The notes beneath the pieces were generated by a model. The model was not told where the DNA came from. It ran no database searches and saw only the letters and a program-made list of their open reading frames with translations. The translations under genes were made by a program, and so were the position numbers. Shown in pieces: positions 56,870 to 64,000 of a stretch of DNA of 64,000 nt. How positions within the stretch are numbered: the first letter of the stretch is position 1; every line of letters begins with the position of its first letter. Source of the stretch: Methylobacterium sp. 17Sr1-1 (lineage in GTDB: Bacteria > Pseudomonadota > Alphaproteobacteria > Rhizobiales > Beijerinckiaceae); assembly GCF_003173775.1 (NCBI RefSeq), contig NZ_CP029552.1:3210001-3274000 (forward strand), read 5' to 3'.

Positions 56870-57853
56870 CTATTTCTCCCACAGCCTTTTTTCCCAAGCA
56901 AAGGCCTGGGTGACGATCTCGCGCAGGTCGTCGTGCTGCGGCACCCAGCCGAGCTCGACCCGGATGCGGTCCGCCCCGGCGACGATCCGCGACGGGTCGC
57001 CGGCCCGACGCGGCGAGAGCTTGACCGGGAAGTCGACGCCGGAGACCGACTTCACCATGTCGATCACCTCCAGCACCGAGTAGCCGCGGCCGTAGCCGCA
57101 ATTGAGCGTCAGGCTCTCGCCCCCGGCCCGCAGGTGGCTGAGCGCCGCGAGGTGGGCCGCCGCCAGGTCCGAGACCTGGATGTAGTCGCGCAGGCACGAG
57201 CCGTCCGGCGTCGGATAGTCGGTGCCGAACACCTCGAGCTGGCCGCGCTTGCCCAACGCCGCCTGCGTCGCGACCTTGATGAGATGCGTGGCGTTGGGTG
57301 TCGACTGGCCCGACCGCCCGCGCGGATCGGCGCCCGCCACGTTGAAGTAGCGCAGGACCACGTAGCTGATGCCGTGGGCGCGGGCGGCGTCCTCCAGCAT
57401 CCACTCGGTCATCAGCTTGGAGCGGCCGTAGGGGTTGATCGGGTTCGGGGTCAGGTCCTCCGGCACCGGCACGACCGCCGGCTCGCCGTAGACCGCGGCG
57501 GTCGAGGAGAAGATCACGTGGCGCACGCCGGCCTTGATCGCCGCCTCGATCAGCGCGCGCGACTTGACGGTGTTGGCGAGGTAGTATCCGAGGGGATCCG
57601 ACACCGAGTCGGGCACCACGATCTTGGCGGCGAAGTGCGCCAGGGCATCGATGTTGTGCCGGCGGATGGTCTCGGCGACGAGCGCCTGGTCGGCGACGTC
57701 GCCGCGCACCAGCGTGACTTCCGGCGGCAGCGCCCAGTCGAAGCCGGTCGAGAGATCGTCGAGGACCACCACTTCGTCGTGGCCGGCGTCGATCAGGGCG
57801 AGCACCATATGGCTGCCGATATATCCGGCGCCGCCTGTAACCAAAACAGCCAT
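56870..57853 (-). CDS. galE: UDP-glucose 4-epimerase
   Basis: 327 aa extended SDR. VTGGAGYIGSHMVLALIDAG NAD-binding motif, FSSTAAVYGEP with the catalytic Ser, NPYGRSKLMTEWMLEDAARA with YxxxK, and LRYFNVAGADPRGRSGQS. Converts UDP-Glc and UDP-Gal, or the GlcNAc forms. Likely co-transcribed with glmS, giving sugar nucleotides for the adjacent polysaccharide locus. Confidence 0.95.
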   Translation of the reverse strand: MAVLVTGGAGYIGSHMVLALIDAGHDEVVVLDDLSTGFDWALPPEVTLVRGDVADQALVAETIRRHNIDALAHFAAKIVVPDSVSDPLGYYLANTVKSRALIEAAIKAGVRHVIFSSTAAVYGEPAVVPVPEDLTPNPINPYGRSKLMTEWMLEDAARAHGISYVVLRYFNVAGADPRGRSGQSTPNATHLIKVATQAALGKRGQLEVFGTDYPTPDGSCLRDYIQVSDLAAAHLAALSHLRAGGESLTLNCGYGRGYSVLEVIDMVKSVSGVDFPVKLSPRRAGDPSRIVAGADRIRVELGWVPQHDDLREIVTQAFAWEKRLWEK

Positions 57854-58170
57854 TATCTAATCCTCATCATTTCTCTACTGGTTAGGACCTAGATCTTAGA
57901 ATGAATATGCGCGAGGTGCGTCGAAAATGAGCACTCAAATCAGGACTATAGTACAGTATTTCAGCAGCCTAACGTTGTGCGCGGTGAGGGCATCGTCGAA
58001 TAGTCTCCAAGCGGCGCCACTAATAGGGTATTAAGATTTCTAAGTCTGTGGCATTTCCGCAACCGTTGAAAGAGAATTTTTTCTGATGAATCAGCTTTGG
58101 GCGACTAGCAGAACGGCACGATCGGGAGGCGTTGGCCTGGGATGGCTCGCCCGCTTCATTCCGACTGATA
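57854..58170. other. Intergenic region upstream of galE
   Basis: About 320 bases with more A/T than usual, between galE start and IS630 element B. It probably contains the galE promoter; no gene is seen. Confidence 0.5.
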
Positions 58171-59348
58171 CCAATTCCGGTTGATTAGGCCAGCTTAGGT
58201 ATTGGCTTGGTAGTTTTGGGCAGCCAATGGAAGCTCGTGCGTGAGCTGAGGACGTCAGGCTGGTCGCACAAGGTCTTGCACCACTGCTCGACCACGCGTT
58301 CCAGCTCGTCCAGGTTGGCGATGTGCCGGTTGACCACCGGCTCATCGACCAGCGGCCACAACGTCTCAGCGGGCTGCAGTTCGGGGGTGTAGGGCGGCAG
58401 GTAGACCAGCCGTACACCCTCGGGCACCGCCAGGCTGGGCTTTGTGTGCCAGCCGGCATTGTCGAGCACCACCACCCGGCAGCGCGTGCCCGTTCCGACC
58501 TTGCGCGCGAAGTCGGCCAACAGCGGCTCGAAGAACGGCTTGGACAGGCCGTCGGAGAGGTACCACACCGTCTCGCCCGTCGCCGGTGCCACGAAGGCAG
58601 TGACGTGCAGCCACTTGAAGCGGTGATGGCCCAGCGCCACCGGCCGCTCGCCCGCCGGCGCCCAGACCCGCCGCGTAACTGACTTCAGGCCGAGGCGGTG
58701 CTCGTCCGTCGCATAGACGACGACTGGGAAATGCGGCTCACGAGCTTCCTCGTCATCGACGGTCTGCGCCAACTATTGTTTAAAAGCCTGCGCAGCCTCG
58801 GGCGTGGCCGCGTGTGGATTGCGCGGGCGCGGCCGTTGCAGCGACCAGCCCAGCGCCTTGAGCGCCTCCCAGCCGCGCTGCACCGCCACCTGCTCGCGCC
58901 CCAGGTCCTGAGCCAGGATGTCCGCCACCTTGCGGCTCGTCCACACGTCCCCGTCCGGCGGCGGCTCGGCCAGGCGTTGGCGCAGGCGGTCGAGGACGTC
59001 TGGCGTCAGGAGGCTGGCCGCGGCTCCGTTGTGGCGGCGCCGGTCGCCCAACGCCTCGACCCCCTCGGCGTTGTAGCGGTCGCACAAACGGCGCACCCAG
59101 CGTTCGCTGAAGGCGGAGGCCGCGGCGGCTTGTGCGAAACTGTGGCCCTTGGCCGAAAGCCAGATCGCCTGGGTCTGACGGGCGGTGCGCGCATCACCAC
59201 AGGCGGTGAAGCGCTCCTCCAACTCCAACACGCTCAGGTGTGACACCGGGCCGGCCATCGCCGCCTCCCTCGACAAACGCAATCCCCTTGCAATGCACCA
59301 ACCCGCCCATCGGTTCACAGCTAAGCTGATCAAATCACATGGAAACCT
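58171..59348 (-). mobile_element. IS630-family element (B)
   Basis: Bounded by TA dinucleotides (58169-58170 and 59349-59350). Imperfect inverted ends CCAATTCCGGTTGATT and AGGTTTCCATGTGATT agree in the inner half. Carries one transposase frame split by an amber codon. Confidence 0.72.
58185..59258 (-). pseudogene. IS630-family transposase (element B) with internal amber stop
   Basis: From ATG 59258: HTH part ARQTQAIWLSAKGHSFAQAA, SERWVRRLCDRYNAEGVEAL, to EAAQAFKQ and a TAG at 58773-58775. The same frame continues at once with AQTVDDEEAREPHFPVVVYA, the catalytic TDEHRLGLKSVTRR, VVVLDNAGWHTKP and YTPELQPAETLWPLVDE. One stop thus splits an otherwise intact protein; suppression or reinitiation at the following TTG is possible but unproven. 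Confidence 0.82.
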
Positions 59349-59350
59349 TA

Positions 59351-59672
59351 TGAGTGCGGGCTGCGATTGCTCCGCTTCGTCGCGGGACACTATTTCTACC
59401 GCGAGACACTACCCGCGCTACGAGCGGGGGCCCTCTGCCGTACGACCGAGCCGTCATGGCCAGCACCTTGTCCAAACTGCACTCTGGCATCCGCGGTGCG
59501 ATGCTCCCGGCCAATGCTGGCATGCAGAGTCTTTATCTCTGGACTGTGAACCCTGCGAGTCTGCATAGCCCCTGTAACTTGCGAGCGCCGATGATGCTTG
59601 TCCAGCGAACCACATAATATCGAGCTCACCCCGGCAAAGCCGGGGCTTGCTCGTCAGTAAATATTTATTATT
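59351..59672. other. Gap between IS630 element B and the broken fkbM
   Basis: Mixed-composition DNA with no recognised gene. It ends in a hairpin (59629-59645) that may terminate the polysaccharide operon. Confidence 0.5.
59629..59645 (-). terminator. Hairpin downstream of the fkbM remnant
   Basis: CCCCGGC AAA GCCGGGG, a 7-bp perfect GC stem with a 3-base loop, 28 bases beyond the fkbM stop on the minus strand. No T-run follows, so terminator function is only likely. Confidence 0.45.
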
Positions 59673-60008
59673 TTAATAATTCATTCGTATATACTTGTTT
59701 TTCAACAAAACGTCATGTCTATATAATCTGGCAATTCTGAAGTTAGTCAATGCCGAAACAATATTATCGAGATTAATCCCGCCTTCATAGAGCTCCAGGT
59801 CCGAATATTCCGTATATAGGTATTTTGTTCTGCTCAGCGCGTCCTTACCTCCACCAATAAGATCGATCTCTGCACCTTGTATACTCGCCAAAAATAAAAT
59901 TGATCTTATCAATATTATCGCGAGAAGCCCAGCCATCCAAGCTTTGAACATTTACTGTGATCTGCTTATCAAATCTTATCCATAGATGCGTCTTTGTGTG
60001 CATCTTAG

Positions 60009-61425
60009 CATTACTCTGCCAGGTTGATGTCTCCTATCTCTTGTTTGCTGAGGCGAGCGGGAGAACCGCGATGGATGAGCTCGGGTCGAAGGTGTGGCTG
60101 GACCACTTGGAGGCATGGCTGGCTCCCTTTCTGGCCGCCTTGCCCCGCGCCGAACAGCGACGCTGGGCGCCGCTCTATCTGCGAGGCCTGCTTCTGCCTG
60201 GCGAGCGCAAGAGCGTGGAACCGATGGCGGCGCGCGTCGCGCCCGGCAACGTGCAGCAACTGCATCACTTCGTATCCGCCTCGCCTTGGCCGTACGCACG
60301 GCTCGAGCGCGTGCTGGCCGAGCAGGCCGACCGGCTCGTGGGCGGGCTACAGGCCGTGCTGGTGATCGACGACACCGCGCTGGTCAAGCAGGGGCGCCAC
60401 TCCGTCGGCGTGCAGCGCCAATATTGCGGCCAGCTCGGCAAGAAGGCGAACTGTCAGGCGCTGGTGTCGCTGACGCTGGCCCAGGGCGAGGTTCCGATCC
60501 CGGTGGCGCTGCGATTGTTCCTGCCCGACAGCTGGGCGGACGATCCGGCTCGGCGGCGCGCGGCAGGCGTGCCCGACGATGTCGCCGGTCGGCCCAAGTG
60601 GCAGATCGCCCTCGACGAGATCAATCGGCTGCGCGAGCAGACCGTGCGCTTCGGATGCGTGCTGGGCGACGCCGAGTACGGCAAGGTGGCGGCCTTCCGT
60701 CACGCCCTCGACGCCCGGGGCCTTCGTTGGGCCCTGGGCCTGCCGCCGACCCAAAAGGTGTTTGCCGCCGACGTCACGACGGCCATGCCCGCGCCCACCA
60801 GGGCGGGAGGACGCCCGCGCAAGCACCCCGTGCCCTCGGCGCCGAGCCGCCCGGCGGCGGCCTTGTTCGCCGATCCCCCCGACGCGACGTTCCGCAGCCT
60901 GTCGTGGCGCACCGGCACCAAGGGGCCGCTTCAGGCCGCCTTCAGCGCCCACCGCGTGCGCGTGGCCGACGGCCCGCTCGCCTCAGGGGCCCAGCACCTG
61001 CCAGGGGCCGAGCGCTGGCTAGTGTGTGAGCACCGCCCCACGGGCGAGCGCAAGCTGCACCTGACCAACCATCCGGCCGACACGACGCTGGAGCAGCTGG
61101 CAGCGGCCATCAAGGCGCGCTGGAGTTGCGAGCAGGCGCACCAGCAGCTCAAGGAGGAACTGGGCCTCGACCACTTCGAGGGTCGCTCCTGGATCGGGCT
61201 GCACCATCATGCACTCCTCTGCCAGATCGCGTTCGCCTTCCTGCAGAGCCAGCGGGTCGGGGAAAAAAAGGTGCGGGTCACAGGCGCCCGGCCCGCCGCC
61301 GCGGCCGACGCTGCCCGAGGTCAGGCGCCGTGTCGCCGCCGCGCTCCTCGTGCATCTCACGCGCTGCCCGCACTGCCGCCGGCCAAACCTCATCCACATG
61401 CTGCTATGAACATGGCAGAGTAGCG
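60009..61425 (+). mobile_element. IS701-family element
   Basis: 1417 bp. Terminal repeats CATTACTCTGCCA and CGCTACTCTGCCA (complement of right end). The TTAG duplication (60005-60008 and, after IS5 removal, 61426-61428 plus 62354) is the 4-bp YTAG-like target known for IS701. Inserted in the fkbM gene. Confidence 0.85.
60071..61423 (+). CDS. IS701-family transposase, C-terminus shifted
   Basis: 450 aa from ATG 60071. AVLVIDDTALVKQGRHSVGV (first Asp), QRQYCGQLGKKANCQALVSL, FGCVLGDAEYGKVAAFRHAL (second Asp) and IKARWSCEQAHQQLKEELGL with Glu are IS701 hallmarks. After GEKKV at a run of seven A (~61262-61268) the expected family tail (PPPRPTLPEVRRRVAAALLV) continues in another frame, ending at 61409. 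So the last ~40 residues are out of frame by one base; whether activity remains is unknown. Confidence 0.85.
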   Translation: MDELGSKVWLDHLEAWLAPFLAALPRAEQRRWAPLYLRGLLLPGERKSVEPMAARVAPGNVQQLHHFVSASPWPYARLERVLAEQADRLVGGLQAVLVIDDTALVKQGRHSVGVQRQYCGQLGKKANCQALVSLTLAQGEVPIPVALRLFLPDSWADDPARRRAAGVPDDVAGRPKWQIALDEINRLREQTVRFGCVLGDAEYGKVAAFRHALDARGLRWALGLPPTQKVFAADVTTAMPAPTRAGGRPRKHPVPSAPSRPAAALFADPPDATFRSLSWRTGTKGPLQAAFSAHRVRVADGPLASGAQHLPGAERWLVCEHRPTGERKLHLTNHPADTTLEQLAAAIKARWSCEQAHQQLKEELGLDHFEGRSWIGLHHHALLCQIAFAFLQSQRVGEKKVRVTGARPAAAADAARGQAPCRRRAPRASHALPALPPAKPHPHAAMNMAE

Positions 61426-61428
61426 TTA

Positions 61429-62350
61429 GACCCCGTTTCAGAACGGGTTCGCAAGCTTGGGTGTTGGGTGAGCGGCAGGCGTCGCGGGCGTTGGGAGAGT
61501 GTCTGACGCTCACCCGAGAGACCCGATGTGGACGCCCGCGGCCCGCGCCGAGCTTGTGCGCGAAACCCTGCCCTATGCAACCTGCCTGAGCGATGCCGAA
61601 TGGGCCGTGCTCGCCCCGCTGCTGACCGCGCCTGCCCGGACCGGCCGCCCGTGGCTCTGGTCGCAGCGCGCCGTGCTCGACGGCATCCTCTACGTCCTGC
61701 GCACCGGCTGTGCCTGGCGCCACCTGCCGCTCGACTTCCCGCCTTGGGGCACCGTGCACCGCTGGTTCCTGCGCTGGGCCGAAGCAGGCGTGTTCGAGCG
61801 GCTGGCTCATGCCCTGACCCTGGCCGATCGCGAGCGGGTCGGGCGCGAGGCCGGTCCAACGGGAGTCATCCTGGATGCGCAGGCCGCACGCTCTGGCGGC
61901 GTCGGGGTCGAGGGTGTGCGCGGCTACGACCCCGCCAAGCGCGTCGTCGGCCGCAAGCGCCATGCGCTGACCGACACCGACGGCCGTCTGCTGATGGCTG
62001 CCGTCTCGCCCGCCGACCTGCATGACAGCCACGGCGTCGCGCTCCTGCGGGCCTCGCGTCAGCTCTGGCCGTTCCTCGCTCACTGCTTTGCCGATCGCGC
62101 CTACCGGGGTGAGCGGGTCGGCACGGCCACAGCCATCACCGTCGAGATCGTCGAGCCCGAGGACCGCCAGATAGGCTTTGCGGTGCAGCCAAGACGCTGG
62201 GTGATCAAGCGCACGCTCGGCTGGATCGGCCGCTGCCGTCGACTGGCCCGCGACCACGAGGCCACTGTCTCCTCGGCGCTCACCTTCTTCGTCCTCGCGG
62301 CCGCCATGGTCCTCGTCAGGCGGCTCGCACGACCCTTATGAAACGGGGTC
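61429..62350 (+). mobile_element. IS5-family (IS427-like) element
   Basis: 922 bp. Inverted repeats GACCCCGTTTCA at both ends, with a TTA duplication (61426-61428 and 62351-62353). It inserted into the right-hand TTAG target copy of the IS701 element, so it is the younger of the two. Confidence 0.85.
61526..62341 (+). CDS. IS5-family transposase
   Basis: 271 aa. LSDAEWAVLAPLLTAPARTG, ILYVLRTGCAWRHLPLDFPP (N-terminal DUF4096-like domain), VILDAQAARSGGVGVEG with first Asp, KRHALTDTDGRLLMAAV, HCFADRAYRGERV with second Asp and GWIGRCRRLARDHEATVSSA with the Glu. Intact single ORF. In many IS427 members the gene is split in two; here it is fused in one frame. Confidence 0.9.
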   Translation: MWTPAARAELVRETLPYATCLSDAEWAVLAPLLTAPARTGRPWLWSQRAVLDGILYVLRTGCAWRHLPLDFPPWGTVHRWFLRWAEAGVFERLAHALTLADRERVGREAGPTGVILDAQAARSGGVGVEGVRGYDPAKRVVGRKRHALTDTDGRLLMAAVSPADLHDSHGVALLRASRQLWPFLAHCFADRAYRGERVGTATAITVEIVEPEDRQIGFAVQPRRWVIKRTLGWIGRCRRLARDHEATVSSALTFFVLAAAMVLVRRLARPL

Positions 62351-62844
62351 TTAGGCTTCCAAATGGAGCCGGAAAGATGCCAGCCCTCTGGATAAAGCTT
62401 CGGATCGTATTCCGGCGGTATGCCGCCGCTCATATTAAATTCTATCTCTCCGTCCTCTTTCCCTATTGCTGTTTCCACGAGCGTGATGTCTGATTTATCG
62501 AGCCTCGCCTTCCATAAGCGGATCGCTCTGGGATCACATTCGAACGTGTAGATACGCGCCTTGGGAAACATCTCGGAGATCTTTTTTGTATCTATACCAT
62601 CGTTGGCGCCCAATTCTACTATTAAGCTATCAGCCCCTTGGATCGATAATATGACATAACTCATCATAAATCGAACCGTGCGACATTTCATACGACATGC
62701 ATCTGGCCCTCCAGTATTTAGCCGTCTAGTACTTCCGAAAACCCGATAGTAATCATTCGAAAAATATTTTGCAACTTTCCTGGGGGCAATAAATGTAATA
62801 GCAACCAGCCGAGGTCGTACAATTTCATATTTTCTCCACGACAT

Positions 62845-63762
62845 CTAGATCGTGATCCACTCCGCAGGAACCGGGCTCCCGCGATCGGCATGGGTTAGCG
62901 TCCAGTTCCGTGGAGCGATTACATACTTTTTAGGATTGGCATTGAGCCAAGCGCCCCACCAGCTAAAAGAGCTATTTGCAATGATATGATGCGCGCATTT
63001 TGACATTAATATAATCTCCTCAGCATCTCTCTTCTCAAGGCCGCCATCAAGTTGCTCAACAAATATTGAATTGGAAGGAAAAATCATATTTTTCCTGCAC
63101 CAATCGATGTCATCACTGAAAATAATAAAGCATGCACCCGGAACAAGCTTGTTCATTTCCTCGATTGCAAGATTATACCAATCCTGGCTCATAGTTCCGT
63201 GATGTGAGGCCGCGTTGGGATTTGAAATGTAGTCCCCTCGGCGCACGTGTAACGAAACCAGAGGATAGAGTAAAGATTTTTGCAAAATGCCATTATAATA
63301 TTTTTTTCTGCTTTCTGGCACCGGATAAGAGAGCGTAAAATCACTTCTGATTACATCGGCTATCGTATTAAAATATTCTTGCCTTTGCCAGTATCCACTT
63401 AGATAGGCCGACTCTCTGACATTCATGGCATCACGATCAACAGGATAACCAAGTTGTGGGGTGTACAGCAATTCGAAACCCTGGAAAGGCTGTCGCTTTG
63501 CGGCGTCACCCACATGGAATCTGCATTTTTTGCCAGGCTCGACGCTGACCGGAACACCCCCAAGTGCTGAAGACAACACTCGCCCTTTGATCTGAAACGC
63601 ACTAAGACTAAACGAACGTTGAGTATCAGTATTAGGCCTGCCGCGATCAAACCAAGACGTATCGAGAACAATAGAACTTTTATTATGAATCGATAGGTTA
63701 CGCGCGATAGCGTACTGGAACATTTGATTACCGAGCCCGCCTATTATTCTAGTCACGATCAT
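62845..63762 (-). CDS. Alpha-1,2-fucosyltransferase (GT11)
   Basis: 305 aa from ATG 63762. IIGGLGNQMFQYAIARNLSI at the N-terminus, SLHVRRGDYISNPNAASHHG (GT11 motif I, GDP-Fuc binding) and IIANSSFSWWGAWLNANPKK (motif II). It transfers fucose from GDP-fucose to a galactose of a surface glycan. The gene is AT-rich compared with its genome, suggesting transfer. Its stop directly abuts the fkbM start, so the two formed an operon. GDP-fucose synthesis genes are not in the window. Confidence 0.92.
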   Translation of the reverse strand: MIVTRIIGGLGNQMFQYAIARNLSIHNKSSIVLDTSWFDRGRPNTDTQRSFSLSAFQIKGRVLSSALGGVPVSVEPGKKCRFHVGDAAKRQPFQGFELLYTPQLGYPVDRDAMNVRESAYLSGYWQRQEYFNTIADVIRSDFTLSYPVPESRKKYYNGILQKSLLYPLVSLHVRRGDYISNPNAASHHGTMSQDWYNLAIEEMNKLVPGACFIIFSDDIDWCRKNMIFPSNSIFVEQLDGGLEKRDAEEIILMSKCAHHIIANSSFSWWGAWLNANPKKYVIAPRNWTLTHADRGSPVPAEWITI

Positions 63763-63868
63763 TATATTCTCCAAAAAGACGCGATTAGTGCTTGACTTCA
63801 ATTCACAAATAGCTTGTTGACACAACCGCACTCAGATCCAACAGGCGAATATTTATCTGACCTTGATA

Positions 63869-64000
63869 TCACTCGATTTGCCCTCGCCACCAATCGATAC
63901 GATCGTTAGCAATCGAGAGCGCATCATCTACATTTGGCGGGCGTTCGGAAAGGAGCCATGCTTTGAACTGTTCAAAGACCGCTAATTGCTGCTGTGCTTC
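63869..64000 (-). CDS. C-terminal end of a gene running past the window
   Basis: The minus-strand frame reads EAQQQLAVFEQFKAWLLSER, PPNVDDALSIANDRIDWWRG, QIE and stop (43 residues). It is open to the window edge. No family recognised. It is upstream of the fucosyltransferase on the same strand and probably belongs to the polysaccharide locus. Confidence 0.5.
   Translation of the reverse strand, partial: EAQQQLAVFEQFKAWLLSERPPNVDDALSIANDRIDWWRGQIE

Larger units (their letters stand above)
59673..62844 (-). pseudogene. FkbM-family methyltransferase, split by IS701 and IS5 and frameshifted
   Basis: N-terminal part (62844 to 62351): SLIVELGANDGIDTKKISEM AdoMet motif, ARIYTFECDPRAIRLWKARL, VETAIGKEDGEIEFNMSGG, up to SGSIWKPK. 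C-terminal part (60008 to 59673): MHTKTHLWIRFDKQITVNVQ, SLDGWASRDNIDKINFIF, then after one extra base ASIQGAEIDLIGGGKDALSR, YLYTEYSDLELYEGGINLDN. Removing both IS elements and one TTA joins KPK to MHTK in frame. A one-base insertion near 59886-59895 is an additional lesion. Starts immediately after the fucosyltransferase stop (TAG then ATG). Confidence 0.88.

Noticed and set aside
59673..59951. An apparent 92-aa protein with a hydrophobic N-terminus that looks like a signal peptide
   Set aside because: The hydrophobic part arises from reading the upstream FkbM sequence in a shifted frame; the rest (QGAEIDLIGGG...) is the FkbM C-terminus.

Overview
The window is a high-GC alphaproteobacterial chromosome segment. 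Codon use, intergenic palindromes and gene families look like Methylobacterium or a close Hyphomicrobiales relative; this is inference from style, since no rRNA or marker gene is present. The first ~44.8 kb is ordinary GC-rich chromosome carrying many catabolic and accessory genes. From ~44.8 kb onward it becomes an IS-rich, partly AT-rich region.

Layout. 0-7.4 kb: an orphan APS-kinase-like gene, two small genes, gamma-glutamyltransferase with a FAH-family hydratase, an AhpD-like protein, a dihydropyrimidinase and a Tat-exported metallo-beta-lactamase-fold protein. 7.4-9.2 kb: a DUF4926/DUF6883 pair next to a RES-Xre toxin-antitoxin module. 9.2-15.4 kb: two tightly overlapped minus-strand operons. 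One holds an aldo/keto reductase, an exported NADP-binding protein, an ATP/ADP-translocase-like carrier and a class II aldolase. The other holds an ABC solute-binding protein and a cytochrome P450. 15.7-17.7 kb: a broken PAS gene and an IS4-family element sitting in a hairpin loop. 17.7-25.6 kb: SAF/oxidoreductase, VOC protein, Kup K+ transporter, PRISE-type reductase and a chemoreceptor. 25.6-36.9 kb: small-molecule catabolism (FAH hydratase, SDR, RraA, flavin reductase, acetamidase, BKACE, DUF3830, M20 amidase with divergent LysR) plus a large hybrid histidine kinase. 37-41.5 kb: D-Ala-D-Ala ligase, class V aminotransferase-like enzyme and an OpgH-like glucosyltransferase. 41.6-44.8 kb: a translationally coupled four-gene operon (MDR dehydrogenase, aberrant 6-pyruvoyltetrahydropterin synthase homologue, GT4 glycosyltransferase, SAM methyltransferase). 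This is the best candidate for an undescribed pathway.

44.8-64 kb: an island-like region. It holds an Xre regulator facing a 36-aa Cys-rich mini-protein across two palindromic operators, an HNH-endonuclease fusion gene with companions, a three-level nest of insertion sequences (IS630 inside IS30 inside IS3) with further IS3 and IS1182-like material, and then galE-glmS. It ends with an AT-rich polysaccharide locus: an alpha-1,2-fucosyltransferase and an FkbM methyltransferase gene. The FkbM gene was split by an IS701 element, and an IS5 element then inserted into that element's own target duplication; removing both on paper restores the reading frame across the junction.

How the genes fit together: the GC-rich part is a patchwork of short operons for cyclic amide, carbamoyl and keto-acid use, each with its own regulator or binding protein. 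The right-hand part is a decaying surface-polysaccharide locus in which galE and glmS still supply UDP-sugar precursors while IS insertions have inactivated a decorating methyltransferase.
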